From NCBI GenBank assembly GCA_036924285.1, contig JAYKYS010000009.1:17856001-17920000 (forward strand): 64,000 nucleotides of DNA, written 5' to 3'. The stretch comes from Asterella californica (Eukaryota > Streptophyta > Marchantiopsida > Marchantiales > Aytoniaceae). The notes below the pieces were generated by a model, which was not told where the DNA came from, ran no database searches, and saw only the letters and a program-made list of their open reading frames with translations. This document shows positions 34,340 through 47,879 of the stretch, piece by piece. Each line of letters begins with the position of its first letter. Position 1 is the first letter of the stretch. Both the position numbers and the translations under genes were made by a program.

Positions 34340-36600
34340 GGACATGCCACGTGTCTTGGCCGCCAAGCGTTAACATTTTCTGTAGACTGTAGCATAACGG
34401 AATATGTAGAGGATGGGACATCACCTTAGATGGGTCATCACATGGGACATCATTACTTATAGAACATCTTTTATGACATGATGTTGCAAAAGAGATACTT
34501 TACTAATCTTATTTAGGGGATTCGAATCTAACCTCAGCAAACAGCTGATTTTAGTATGTTCAGAAAACAATAATACGTACAACTGAGATCGGGGTTAGTG
34601 GGGAGGACCAGTCACCGGAGATCCCGGTCCTAAATATCCTACAGAGTTTAGGACCAAAGGCACGCCTGACAGAAGAATTAGTAGAGAATTAGTAGTTAGT
34701 TAGTGCCTAATAATACTTACAGGAGGTGGGATTCTTCTTGGAAGGAAGGACTAAACTAGGTTAGGAGTTAGGAGTGTGGAGTAGGGTAGCGCGGCGGAGA
34801 TGGAGGTTCTTGTAATAGGCGTGGGCACCATGATTCATGCAGCAGCAATGAAGATGCCAGGATCTAAGACTAAGACCATCCAGGATCTAAGACCATCTCC
34901 TTTTCTCCGTACTCTTCTGTCTGCATGTTACTGTCTTACAGACACAGCTCAGCTTCATCATCGCCTCATGCACGTGTTGCACCATAACTAGCGGAGGGGA
35001 AGGAAAGGCGAGGGAGGCATAGGCGTCCGCTCTTGCCCCTTTACATTCTCTCTCTTCGTTAGAGCATCTCCACCATTTAGGGAATTAGGGGTGTCAAAGT
35101 TAGTGGCCTTGGAGATTATTCTATAACCAGCCGGTTGTAGTTTCGTCCAACAGCCATTCGGGTTGCGGCTGCATTATAAATGTCCCCCGCAACAAATTAT
35201 CCCGGTAGCAAGTCGTTTATTTGACTTCACGTGTTATATACAAAATATATATTATTTTATTATATTTTACCAAAAACTTTTATGTGGCAAAGTTTTTCTC
35301 TCAAGTATGTATGATCCCAAAGAATACTGGAAACTGGATCCCGAAGTCGTTTCTAGTGTTGTGGAGGAGATGCTCTTAGGCCGCGTCAAAGTTAATTTCG
35401 TAAAAGTGAAAATGGAAATAGAGCTTTAAGTATATACCTTATTGCTCTATATCATCGCGGATGATATATAACCTCATTATAAGATTTTTTGCATGAATAA
35501 CAAAAGAATATTTGATATCTGCGTGATTATAAAACCTGGATATCTTTGATACTGATCGTTTAGTTAAAGACTTGTAGCTTAAGATGAGAAGATAATGCAT
35601 GTATATTACGTTAGAATTGAAAGAGAAATCACCGAAATTAGATCAAGCGAAGTGTTCAGACTAATCCTTATCCCGTTATGAGAATGTCCCGTAAATTCTT
35701 TAATAAACTCAAATACAAGAAAATCTGACACTTGCAGAATATTAAAATTAATTAATTAATTTAAAAATAAACACGCGATAATAGACATGTCATTGACTAT
35801 TAAGCTTGTAGAAATCGCATAACTGAAAATTTTCAATTGCAGCCAAGAAAGAAATCTACGAGATTTATGACATCACATACAGTCTCGTGAAGAGCGAGTA
35901 CGTTGTTCCATACTCGAGCAACTTCCACATAAAGAAGTGTTAGTCATAGATAAGAGATTCTTTTTTGACATAAGAGTGAGATCTCACGAGTACTTGTCAA
36001 ACTGATCTAGTTATGCTCATTGACCATCTCTGAATCGCGTTTATGAGTGAGGTATTCTGATTATCGTGCAGGTTGTTTGATCAGCGACTGCGTAGAAAGA
36101 AATACTGGGATTCTTATCGGTCAAGATATTCAATCGTGTTCATTATGATGTTGTGATGTGTACTGCGGTGAGAGATCACGATTTTTGGAATAAATTTTCC
36201 CATCTTGCTATAAACATGTTTTTGACATAGATCTCACTGAGCAAACCAAATTTTGTGTTTTAATTGTCACAAACAAAGTTTACATCAAGAAGTAATGGTA
36301 AGTTCAAGATTTTAAAGTTTGTTGTTGATAAGTGCTGAAATGACATGATGATGCTGATGTGGTGAGTGGGTGATGAGGTGGCAGGTTAGAGCTAATGTGG
36401 AGGTTTGCATGACCACCACCTATCAAAGTGCATGCATGTCTCCTAGTATTGCTACATGCATGTCATCTGGTATCTCTTCAAGGTGACATGTGGATGACAA
36501 AGAGGTGATTGATAGAATATATAAGATAGAGAAAACACTTCATTAGAAAGCTCAATTTAAGAACGTGTGTTGTTATGATATATGATGCATTTGTAGTATT
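34340..36600. other. Intergenic region without a recognised gene
   Basis: GC content drops from about 35.1 kb onward. Short open frames such as 35163-35429 have no domain. Nothing else is supportable. Confidence 0.35.
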
Positions 36601-36621
36601 ATTTGAGAAGATTCGACTATT

Positions 36622-36900
36622 AACATCGTGGATGACCTCAATGTTGATAGAGATTTCAAGCTGGATAACAAGAGTATGAGGTTGTTAACGTCGAGGCTGA
36701 TCTCCATGTTGTAAAAAAATAACAGAAGAGAGATTTCCAGATGATGTAGAGTTTAACATCTTAAAAAACTTAACAAAGTCGTATTGGTTTTGCATCACCA
36801 ACATTGAGGTTGATCTTGATGTTGAGAAGAGTCATAGGAGGACTTTTCAGAAGATCACTAAAATGTTGAGTTGTCAACATCAAGATTAACCTCAACTTTG
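36622..36900. repeat. Cluster of 25-bp quasi-palindromes
   Basis: Four related 25-bp units, spelled like AACATTGAGGTTGATCTTGATGTTG, occur at 36622, 36687, 36800 and 36876. Each is a near-inverted repeat centred on a GAGG-TTGA-like core. Related units lie near 37026-37061 and at 40240-40265, where TCGAGGT-TG-ACCTCGA is perfect. Spacing is irregular (65, 113 and 76 bp). Confidence 0.6.
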
Positions 36901-37599
36901 TCATGGTGTGAAATTTCTCACATGGTGAAAGATTCACATTTCAATAAGAAGTTAATATCTATAAATCAAGTTGGGACATGAGAGAAGTCAATTTTGGAAA
37001 AAGTGAGCATTCAGAAATCTTAAAATACCATGGAGTAGGTCTCGTCATGCTGATCTCCATGGTATATCAAAACATTACAAACAAAGTTGCAAGAGAAAAG
37101 TTAGTTTCTGTATTTTCACGAGATCTGAAAGCGAGAACTGTACCATAAATCTGAGTGACTTCATAATTTAGGTTTTAGATTTTGATAATGTAGATTATAG
37201 TATGTAATACAAACTAAAATTATTAAAAAATCATGTATAGAGATAGTTATGTAGGTTTTAGTTAGTGAAGCAAAGATGAAATAATACGTTTCACAAGCTT
37301 ATTAGCTTAGAAACTGATATCTAGAACTAGTTTTGAGATTGGCTTCCATGGGTAGTCGAGTAAACATGTAGAAAGAGGTCTTCTGATCAAATCTCCTCAT
37401 ACTCACAACCTACTTGGAGTAGGTTAGTCTCTTCGGGAGATATGTGGATCACAAAATTACCTAAGTGTGGTACACTAGCTGTCTTTTAAATCTATCATGA
37501 ATGCACGACTCCTCTATCTATCCATAGCACCAGTGCAATCACTTGGTGTGGATGCTAGAGTGAGATTACTATCAGATTTCAGAATGGACTTTAAGATAT

Positions 37600-39250
37600 T
37601 GTATTCAAATTTTACGTGAAGGTTGTCCTTGAAAACATGAGATTCCTGGCTATGGAGATACCGTGTGCTGAATAGAGACAAGAGAGAGAGAAACAATCAT
37701 GAGAATAAACTTCATGAGATATACCAACTCTCACTTTATATACACTCCCACTTCTTTTTCTCTATAAACACAAAATTGAGAAACAGATCTTAGTGGTCTG
37801 TAATCTGCACTTAACCTCTTAAAACAAGTCCTCGAACCCAAGTCTATGACCAAAAATATCGAAGGTAGCTCAAAGCAAAGAAAAAACCCATTTGCTGACA
37901 AAAGTTTTACAACACTATCACACGACCATAATCCAAAACACATCCATGTACAAGCTTCTAGCAATAGCTAGCTATCACAAGCCACACAAAATCAATTGGA
38001 ACTCCAATGAGTCCAAAAAGACAAAAACTGCAGATATGAAAACTTTCTCTTTTCGTCAAACGGTCTTCAGATATCAATAAGGTTTTCCTTCTTGACTACG
38101 TTAGCTCCAAGAACCTTCAGATCTGACTCCTGATAACTGATATATCTTCGATTTTCTATCGCAAGTGATCAAACTTTCAAAACCTCTTTACGACTTAAAA
38201 TCACGTATACTCTCAAAATGGATCGTATGATATGAGATCCGTCTTCTCTTACATGTAGATCTTGCTACCTTGATCTCAACAAAACTCCAAACAAACAGTT
38301 TAGAGCTCCCCTTGCAAAAAATGATGAAAAATTTGATCGCAAGAAGTGAAAAACGGACATAAATTGTTCCTTTGCTGCTCAACTTCACTCACCACACCCA
38401 ACACAACAGTTCAACCCATGTGTTATCTTCTCATATGCATAGATGAGTATTCATTGGTTACGTAAGCACCAAGAACAAAGATCTTGGTCCACCAATCACG
38501 AAGAACAACCCAACGTCAAGTCACAAGCGAACAAAAACTGATGGAAATTTTCTCCATGCAAGTCAGTTTTTCTCACATCTCTCAAATCGTCCGATGAAAC
38601 TTTATAACGTCTTCAGTTTTTTGAAGAACTCGATAATCTGATCCCAATGAATCAAATGACAACAAGTTTGAACTTTGAAACAATCTGAACGGTCCAACTT
38701 TGTTTCGCAGTTCACTGATCTACCTGCGTCTCAATTTTCCTCAAATCATGTCACACGATCCACCTCTTCGTGAATCGTCTTAACCTATACGTAGCCTGTA
38801 CAGATCTGAAACCAATGACATCTTTGTGCGCATACATTGGACCTCGTAGTCTCCCAAATCATCCACAGACAAGTCGTAGGTATAAGCAAATCCCTTAAGC
38901 TACCCCCTTATGTCAATTCATCATAGAGTTAACCCAGATAATGATCAAGCAGCCCCCTTGCACCATTAGTATAGCATTGGGAACTACAAATACCCAGTCA
39001 ACATCGACAAACTAGAACCTAGCTTGATTTCCTAATCTTTCGAACCTCATGACTTCATCATTCAGCGTCCAAATGAAATAAATGAAGTGCCCATGAGAAG
39101 CTTATAACGAACTCTATCACTTGGTGCAATGAGATTAGAGATTCAAAAAAGTGTAAAAAGCTCATTTTTTGTCTTATGAGCGTCTTTGGAGCGATAATGT
39201 AAAACACCAAAATCTGATTTTCTCTTTCACCAGAGCCGTCCACGACACGA
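37600..39250 (-). repeat. Long dispersed repeat R2, minus-strand copy
   Basis: Read on the minus strand, this segment aligns by eye along its length with 56570-58262. Shared landmarks, in order, are GCTATACTAA, TAAGGGGTAGCTTAAGGG, GTTGGACCGTTC, GAGTTCTTCAA, GATCTGAAGGTT, AGCTTGTACATGGATGTG, CAGATTACAGACC and CAGCACACxGxATCTCCA. The copies are clearly diverged and no coding frame is shared. It could be an LTR with leader or the untranslated part of a large element. Confidence 0.75.
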
Positions 39251-40025
39251 CAATAGAGTAATTAGTACAAATCTCGATGAGGTACTCTACATCTTGAGGT
39301 AATGAGATGGTCTCTAGGATACCTAAAGTAGATACCTCAAATTCTTTTAAAGAAAAATACAGATCTCATTAGATGAACCACTTGCGTCCAAAATTCAAGT
39401 ATTGATACATGAGATGAGACTTACTACATTTCAAAGTTGAAAGAGACGAAGAATAGAAACGCCTATAACTCAGACTGTGGAGGTCATATCCGGATGATTT
39501 CGATGATCAAGGATAGTCATGAAGATTTCTACCATGTGGTAAAGTCAAAAATCAGCTATATAACTGATTCGGCAAGTGGTCATACATTTATAGTTGTAAT
39601 TTTGCATTATTAATTCTTTTGACACGTATAAAGACGTTACGTGTTAGATTTTCTATAGAGAATTTTTTTCCTGTGCCATTTATGTAATGCATTATTTGAG
39701 ACATGTTAGATGAGTGAAGAGATCAAGGAGAGACATGAAAACTCCAAAACGGGTGTAAAGCGACTGCATAAGACATTATCAAAAAAGAGATTAAAGATTT
39801 TTATAGAGCTTACAGAGAGAAGTTTTTTTTACTGCTGAGGGTTTATGACATTGAGGAAATTAAGACAGAGTGCGGAGACGAGTATAGGAGATACTTGCAA
39901 CTTGTAAACATATCTTGTTGAATAGAAAACAAGAAACTTCTGAATGAAAGCCCGAGTGCTTCAAAGGAGCAGGTTTTTGTAGTTCTGAGTTCTTTAGACA
40001 TAAGATTTGAAGACTGTGTTTTGGA

Positions 40026-40096
40026 GTTGAAGAGCTATGTGCATACCATAGCTCTTCAACATATCTATGATTTTTCTGATCATAGATATGTTGAAG
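40026..40096. repeat. Two overlapping perfect hairpins
   Basis: Arm 40026-40039 pairs with 40047-40060 (14 bp, 7-nt loop). Arm 40054-40070 pairs with 40080-40096 (17 bp, 9-nt loop). The bases CTTCAAC at 40054-40060 belong to both, so the two hairpins exclude each other in one strand. The host sequence is AT-rich and without a called gene. Confidence 0.85.
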
Positions 40097-40710
40097 ATTT
40101 CTTTGTGATCCGTGTTTCATGTGTGACTTTTTTCTTACTTTTGGAATCATATCATAATCAGAAGATTCTGCCCTTCTCAGGAATACTCTCGCAATGAGAG
40201 ATGAACTTTCTGTACATCTCAAGGGAGAGTTTGAATTATCCATGTCGAGGTTGACCTCGATGTATCGAAGAATACTTTGAAGATTCAGATTTTTTTGTGT
40301 GAAAGTCCGTTTGGTGCATATTGGATATGGTCAGGAAGTATTTTTAAGACTACATGGTGGAAACATTGTATTTGGGTTTGTGATAGTTGAGTGGAGACCA
40401 CATATTACTTAAGTTTGTTTGTATATTTGATGTTTACAAAACAAAGTAAAAGTGAAGATATGTTGGTTCTTCTTTGTGATTCTTGGTAATGCTCATACTT
40501 TTGTGTTGTTGCATTATTTCTTGCTTTTTTATACTTTTCACTTAAATATATTTTTGTATTCTCCAACACATCTTTCGTGCAAAAAGATATAATAGGATAG
40601 GTATTTGATGACAAACTGATTCAATCTATAGATGAAGATGGTTCGGTATGTGTGGAACATGTCTTAAAAGGTCATGTGGTGTCAAGATGCTAGCTTAGAA
40701 GTCCATGCTT

Positions 40711-40774
40711 AGAATGTTTTGCTATTCGAATCTTGTTTAAATATTTAAACAAGACTCGAATAGCAAAACATTCT
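40711..40774. repeat. 64-bp near-perfect palindrome
   Basis: Two 32-bp arms meet without a spacer at ATTTAAAT-like sequence between 40742 and 40743. By reading they differ at one position (CGAATC against CGAGTC). Confidence 0.9.
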
Positions 40775-41099
40775 ATTAAGAGGTGTCAAACTAAGGTGAA
40801 TTGTAAAATAATCATGTTGATATCTTTATCCAGCAAGTTTCACTTTGACAAGCGGGTTACTTGAGAAAAGCCACTTTGTTGAGTGTAAAAGACTGGTTAA
40901 ATTTCACCACTGTGACTGTAATTAAATATTTTATGTAAGAGCTTTTTTTTATCTTAAATATGTGTTCATTAATGAATTTGGATTAGGGTAAACTCTCAAC
41001 TCTCAACTAAATGTCTTACCAAAGACACTACATCCAAATTGGTTTAACGGTGTGGAAAATCTCTGTGATAAAAATGACAATTAAATATATGCGAATGAC

Positions 41100-44000
41100 T
41101 AGACCACTCTCTCAAATTATGTATAAAGGTATCACCAAGCCATCCCATTGTAACAAAAAGTCAATTTAATAATCGATACAGATCAATACAATATCCATAC
41201 AATCGATATCATTTATTAGCAATTCAAAATTAATTTCATTAGGATAAGATCTCTACATCTTGATTGCTTTTTGTGATATTTTTTATTTTCTTAAATAATG
41301 CTATAATCATATGGAAGTTGAGAATTATAGTTCATATCATATTATAGGCTTGAAACTTCATCTTAAACTATAGTTCTTAGTTCATGAGTAGTTACAAAAT
41401 ATACATTTATGCATCAGCCAGATCATAAAATAATAATTTTGAGACTTTTTTAGAATAGTTAAAACTTTTGAAGAACAAAATCTCTTGGAAGAAAAATCTT
41501 CATGCTTTATGACATTTAAAAGAAGAGTTAAGTTGGAATCTTAGAAAGATATATCTCTTGTCGTGACCATCAGTCTCAAGATCGGACGCATCCACAAACA
41601 ACAGAACCCTAGTGGACTTGCGTTAGATTGTGAATGCTGCGAGTCTTGATGGTTTGACCGAGAAGTCTAGAACAGATGAACCCTAAGTGGTTCTCTGAAC
41701 CAAGGTTGGAACGTTGGGTTAAGACATAAGGGTCCCAGAGGACCTCAAACGAACGCTGATCTAAGGGAGCAAGTCTAGAAATGGACCGAAACGTAAGACA
41801 GAAACATAAGTCTAAGACGTAAGTCCAAGATGTGAGTCCGGCACAGACTGACCTTGGTGGGATGCTGGTCAGAACCACATGGTCCAAGTCTAGCGCAAGA
41901 CCACGGTTTCTTGAAAAATATCATAAGTGTTGGTGCTCCAACAACATTTTGGGTTGTGGACGGAGCGTCAGATAAGATCTCGAGACGAGTAGGGCGTCAT
42001 TGGAAAGATATTGGCGATAGCTTTCCAATGATATCAAGAACTCCTGGAACTGACATCGGAACTGAGAATAATAACCGATCTCATGATTGAGTTGTGATAT
42101 AATTTTCAAGGACAAAGAGGAGGGCGTGCCTCATATCCCCAGAAGTATATATGAGGGGGGGGGGGGCTCGATGCTTGGGTGGACCAGGACGAGTCACCCG
42201 ACCCCCAGGATTCGGCAGACGGACTCTAGGGACATGAAGTGATGGCTGGACCAATATCAAAGCGTGTTCCGATCCAGATTTTGACAAAGACAAAAGTTTG
42301 CACTTAAGAACGACCCAAGGGCTAGGGCAAGACTAAGGAACAAGACGGCGGGTTAGACCACCGTTCAAGAGCTTGAACCTAGGCGGACATCACGGACGGT
42401 TGGACCGCTAGGTGTGTTGCGGACACCGTTTAGGATCTTGGACTTTATGAGAAGTCTCCCCAAGTCATGTTGTGACTTGCTCATGTTTTGAGACCGACCT
42501 AGCCGGGTCTAGGTCAGGACTTAAGGAATTTTGAGCTTGAGAGTTAAGGAGACAGTCCGGCTCTGGTCCGGATCAAACGAGATAAATATTAGTGATGCAT
42601 GAACGCTAACATGTGATTGTGGTTTACAGGTTAGCTTTATGAGTTTCGTGACCTACTTGCAAGAGCTTCTGCTGGCGCAACAAGGCGATAAGGTCAGGAT
42701 ACTCTTAATTATATGGTTGGATTAACATTGTTCTCAAATAGAAAATCAGGTTCATTCATGTAAGTATTAATCAATGAGTAAAATAATGCATGTACTATTA
42801 AAATAATGTTTACTGAAATCTGATTAAATTTCGATTTTGTTCATCGCTTGGTCCAGAAGGCAATAGTTTGTTACCGTAAGAAAACAACCTTTTGCTTGGA
42901 GAAACATATGGTTACTTCTACTGATTATATTAACATTAATCTTAAAGCCCAAATAATATCCATTCATGGTAAACCATGGAACAATGAATGAAATCTTAGT
43001 TGATCCTTTTTATTTTCTAGAAGCAACTCTAATACACATTTTTTCATTAATGATCCATTCTTCTTATATATTTTCAAGTGAATAATCAAGATCATCTTCT
43101 CACAAGTCATATCATGTAACAAGTCTTTGCATAACCTTAAAAGTGATTTGCTTATTGTAGTATAAGTTGAAGGTTCTATGGCACAACCAAGATTCTTGCT
43201 AAACTTCCAGCAGTTGCTAACTTCTGCTGCAAACAAAGTCGTCAGGTTTCTGTTTGCGCAGCATCAACTCCATTGCTCACATTTGATTAGTTTCAATATT
43301 AAGGAATCTCCAAATGCAGTGCTTTGCATGTTTCAGAAGCATGAGCTACTCAGTCGGAGTTCTGGTGGATGAAACCAGAATATAAATGGAACTTCTGTTC
43401 AGTTTATATCAGAGGATTAGTTGCTAACAAGGAATTAGGGAAAGAACAATACTACCATGTAACGGGTTACTCCTACTGTTCTGGGACAGCCTTCAACGGA
43501 TATCCTACGTGGCAAATATACATCCCAAATGAATGTCTGAGAAGAGAGAGAAGAATGTCTGAGAAAGAAAAAGAAAAACGAGAATAAAAAAAAAATTTAA
43601 GATCATTAGGTGCAGTAAGCACAAGGGTCCCGCGCTTGTTGTTTCGGAAGGTTCACGCGTTTGCCTTATGGTTTAACTCCGAATATGGTCACTACTCTCG
43701 GTCCTTTCATCATTTTAGTACAAAATATTAAATTTTATAATACTTTAAATGTAATTATATTATTATATTTATTACATTATAATTTTTACAGTTATATTTA
43801 CATTTCTCGATAACAAAAGCAAGAAAATATTTCTTGATTGTGTATATTGAGGATGCATATTCACCCTCTTCCAAGTTCGGAAGAGGAGGAATATATATAC
43901 CTTTTTGATTTATATTCTTACTCTTTCTCTTGGAAGAGTGAAGTAATAAACTAAAATTATAAAATTAAAATATATTTTTATTCGTGAAAACCAGACATGT

Positions 44001-45950
44001 TTATACTAGGGCAAGAATCACTTCACTTACTTTGTTTATAGATTTGGTAGTCAATCAGCGGTCATGTGTCATCAGGCTAACTGAGTTTAATTAAAGATGT
44101 TTAATTTTAATAGTTTAATTTAGTCATTTAAATTCAATATAATAAATTCGAAATAATTTGTCTCAATGATTTAAAAAATCCAATCCAACATCATTTGTTT
44201 GTATTTTTCTCTCATCATGGTAATCACACAACAATCGCCAATCAACATTATTAATTCAACCAAGCTTGTCATTTTCTTTTCCTCTACCAGAAGTTCATCT
44301 GGCATGCATATTGTCTCTCTTAAGAGATTCTTTCTATAAAAGAGACATTGAAGAAAAGAAACAAAGCACACCAACTCCAAGAATTTCCACTCTATTCTAA
44401 CATTCATCCTCTGCACAAACATACTTTCCATCATAGGGTTTCTAAGGTGGTTTCTAGACGCTGAAAGTAACCGATCCACACTAATAGATGGCGTATTCAC
44501 GCTGAAAGAATTTTATTCACTAATTATCCGATTCAAGATAAGTTCTTTTAACCTTTTATTGTGGGAATTATAGGCTCTTTTCTATAGAGTCATTGTAATG
44601 GAGTGAAACTCTACATTCTAACGTGGAAGCAAATAAAAATAATACATCCGTGAGAGTTGAGTACCTCTAGATATATGAGAGAGACCAGTCACGATTTCTC
44701 TAACGTCTGATTGCGGTTGAAAGTCATTCGGTTGTATGTTAAGGGCAGATATTTACATTGGTTATTTGAACTCTGAAAATGGTTTGATTTATATGAACTA
44801 TGAAATAATTTATACAAAGTTATGATAAATTATGAAATGCTTTGTAAATTTGAGTAGATGAGATGATATAATTTGATAACCACAAGAAAAATAATTGACT
44901 TTCAAAAAGTGGCTATCTTAATTATTTAAAATTTATTTTTCAGTTAGAATCGAATACGAAAAAACATCTTGTCAAATAAAACATTTTGGGGTTTTTCCAA
45001 GACGAAATGAGTTTCAAACTAAACATTTAAAGCTCAATTTAAATATTTCGAATTTCTGAAGTTAGTTATAAGATATTTTGTTTGTGATTTATTTCTAATT
45101 TATCATTCATCTTATTCAAGTTGTACTATGGATATTCTTCATTGATTTGACGGTGAACAAAAACGTTATATGTTGATTTTAACTCTTTATGTTAACATTT
45201 TATATGCTGATTATGGTTCAACTCTTTAGGAATATCTCTTGTGGACTATTGAACACTCGATAATGGGGTTAGACTTTGAAAAACAACAAGAAGAATCCAA
45301 TCCATATCTGGAAATTTTGAATACTGAAACTAGAAATCGATATAAAGGAAGCATCATTATCCCATAAACTCAATATAGCATCTGGTGTATTTTCTCAGCG
45401 CATGATTATAAAATATATAAATGTTACATCTTTATGAATAAATTATACACACTTGAAGATAGGTTTGGTATGGCTTAAGGATGCACAACTTGATTTGGAA
45501 GAGACTTTCTTTGTTTCAGTCTAAAAAGAATTTATTTATGTAATTATCTTAACGGGCTACACCCTCTTTAAGGTATTCTTGAAATGTTTAACGATGTCAA
45601 TTCATGTAATATTAAACAAGATCATAATTACTGCTTCAAATTACTAAAATTATCATAGTGTCTTATTCAATAATCTTATGGATATGTTTTATTCTTTTAT
45701 TAGTGTAAATAATCTAGAGGTCAAATAGATTATAACTTGAGATATATTGGAATGATATGTATCACAACAAATAGTTTTTCATCATATATCTGCCCTTATA
45801 ATTTATATGGATAGATGTATTATTACTCTTGTCTTATTGCTTGTCTTGGTATGAGAAAGACAGTACAAAAAAGATAATCTCAATCAAGTCATAAATATCT
45901 TCTCAATGGATCTTTCTGATGTTTGTCTTATTACATAGATATTTGATAAA
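41100..45950. other. AT-rich region with a GC-rich island, no clear gene
   Basis: Between about 41580 and 42600 the sequence turns GC-rich, with GGTCC, CCGAC and GACCAAG words and a run of twelve G at 42155-42166. AT-rich DNA lies on both sides. It may be an old insertion, but no LTR, terminal repeat or domain was found. Frames at 43178-43587 (plus) and 44171-44500 (minus) are unrecognised and not called. Confidence 0.35.
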
Positions 45951-45955
45951 GTATA

Positions 45956-45996
45956 TGTTTATTGTTTTATCCTTTAATAGGATAAAACAATAAACA
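45956..45996. repeat. Perfect 18-bp hairpin
   Basis: TGTTTATTGTTTTATCCT (45956-45973) and its exact reverse complement (45979-45996) flank a 5-nt loop. Confidence 0.9.
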
Positions 45997-47367
45997 GATT
46001 GAGATGCATTCCTGATTTGATCTCGAGAACGAAACTGGTAACTTCTGTATTATATTGGAATGAGAGTGATAAAGTTCACATGTATCATAAGATGCACTCA
46101 GAGATGCAACTCGACTTTATCGGTTCAACATACGTGAGTGTAAAATAGTCTTTTTTCTCTTAAAACTGGTATAGTTGTTAACGAATGTAATAAAAAGGTA
46201 ACAATTTCCAAAATCTCAAACACGTTACTAAAACAATAAAAACATGATAATTACTACATTATTTAAAGAAGTGTTGTTCCGCACTGCATATATATTGGTA
46301 CAACATGCTTTAGGGATAACAGTAACTCTCCCACACACTTAGGTAACCTCCAAATAGCCATGCAAGTACAAAGAGTGCTAACTTGTATGCTAACTTGGTA
46401 ACTTGTTTCCAAAGGGAAATGCGTAGGGAGACAAAATTTCCAAGGTGTATCCCCAAGAAGTTATGGGAAAGAATACAAGTACAAATTAAGATGCTTGACG
46501 GTTTGAGTGAGAGCGCAGCTATAACTGTAATATACAATAATAAGCCGGAAAACATCATGAATGAAAAACAAATTATCTAGATAATGATAAATATAAACAT
46601 ATAAAAGGACAATATATACCTATGGAAAAGGAAATACAAAACATCTGAGAATAATTGAGCTAACATTTACACATCAATTTGTCAACCATGAAAAAAGTAA
46701 AAATTAGAAGCAATTCTCTCAGCAAAAGTCACAAACACACTCTAGATAGTAAGTCTATGACGCAAGCCCTCACACACTGTAGATAATGAGTAAATTTACC
46801 CCGCAATCTTTAACTAACACACGATACACAGAGCATGCAACAGAATACTTTCATTTCATAAGCAAAAAGAAAGAATAAGATATCAATATTGAAAAACTAA
46901 TATCACGACATATTTTCAGATATTAAAAAACAATATTTTTGAATATCAAATTTCGATAATTATATTTAAAGATAATTATTAAACTTGGTAATTTAAATAT
47001 TTATCAAAATTAATATTTATTTCCTGATATCACTAAAAAGATTATAATATTAAAAGACTTTGTTTGATATCGGTTTTTGAATACTGATACCCTTCCTTTA
47101 TCCAACACTTAATGAGAAAGTGAAGTAACAGATGAATAAGGAAAATGACCACTCAAAGTTGAAGACTTTTCCAACTCCACATGTTCGCAAACTGCGCGCT
47201 GTATATAACATAACATGTCTAGTTTGAACATCATTTAAAACTTGAGTTCTACTAAAAAATCATGTTGATAAATATGTTGAAATAAAGTATATAATGATAT
47301 ATATTCATACGAGAAAAATTTAAAATATTTTGTTAAATAATATCTTAGCATCTTTATGAAATTATTT

Positions 47368-47413
47368 AGTTTACTGAAATTATTTAGTATTTTCTAAATA
47401 ATTTCAGTAAACT
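47368..47413. repeat. Perfect 20-bp hairpin
   Basis: Arms 47368-47387 and 47394-47413 are exact reverse complements around TATTTT. The surrounding 1.5 kb is AT-rich and gene-free. Confidence 0.9.
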
Positions 47414-47879
47414 GAATTATGCACTTTATTCTACAATTTTATCAAGAGTTATACATTCGAGGAAGCATACGGTATCTAATATAACTGATAAAACGTTGAG
47501 AGTATAAAACTATATGCTAGAGCAGTGTAAATATCCGATTCCTAAAATTATTCCATTCGATTCCAGTGTAATGTAGCAAACCAGTCGAATATGCAGATCT
47601 TGATTATACAAACTTGTGAATGAGATTATAAAGTAGGATGCAGTGCTCCTTAATAGTTCACTGACAGTTCAAGTTGGATCAGAGAAAGAGGGCACTGCGA
47701 CGATGGAGGGCACTGCGATCCTTTATGCAAAATAGCCTGCAAACCGTCCCATCTTTTAGTAAAATTCGAAAGTTGTAGAAGAGAACGAGTTTACAAATCT
47801 CTACAAGGACAAGAGCTCTGATAATACACCACCAAAATTATCTTTGTTCGAGAAAAACGCAAGGGTCGACATGAGGGCT

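Noticed and set aside
34505..34525. GATTCGAATC as a tRNA T-arm
   Set aside because: No flanking acceptor, D-arm or anticodon arm can be built around it.
36622..36900. CRISPR-like array
   Set aside because: Repeats vary in sequence, spacing is irregular, and the context is eukaryotic.
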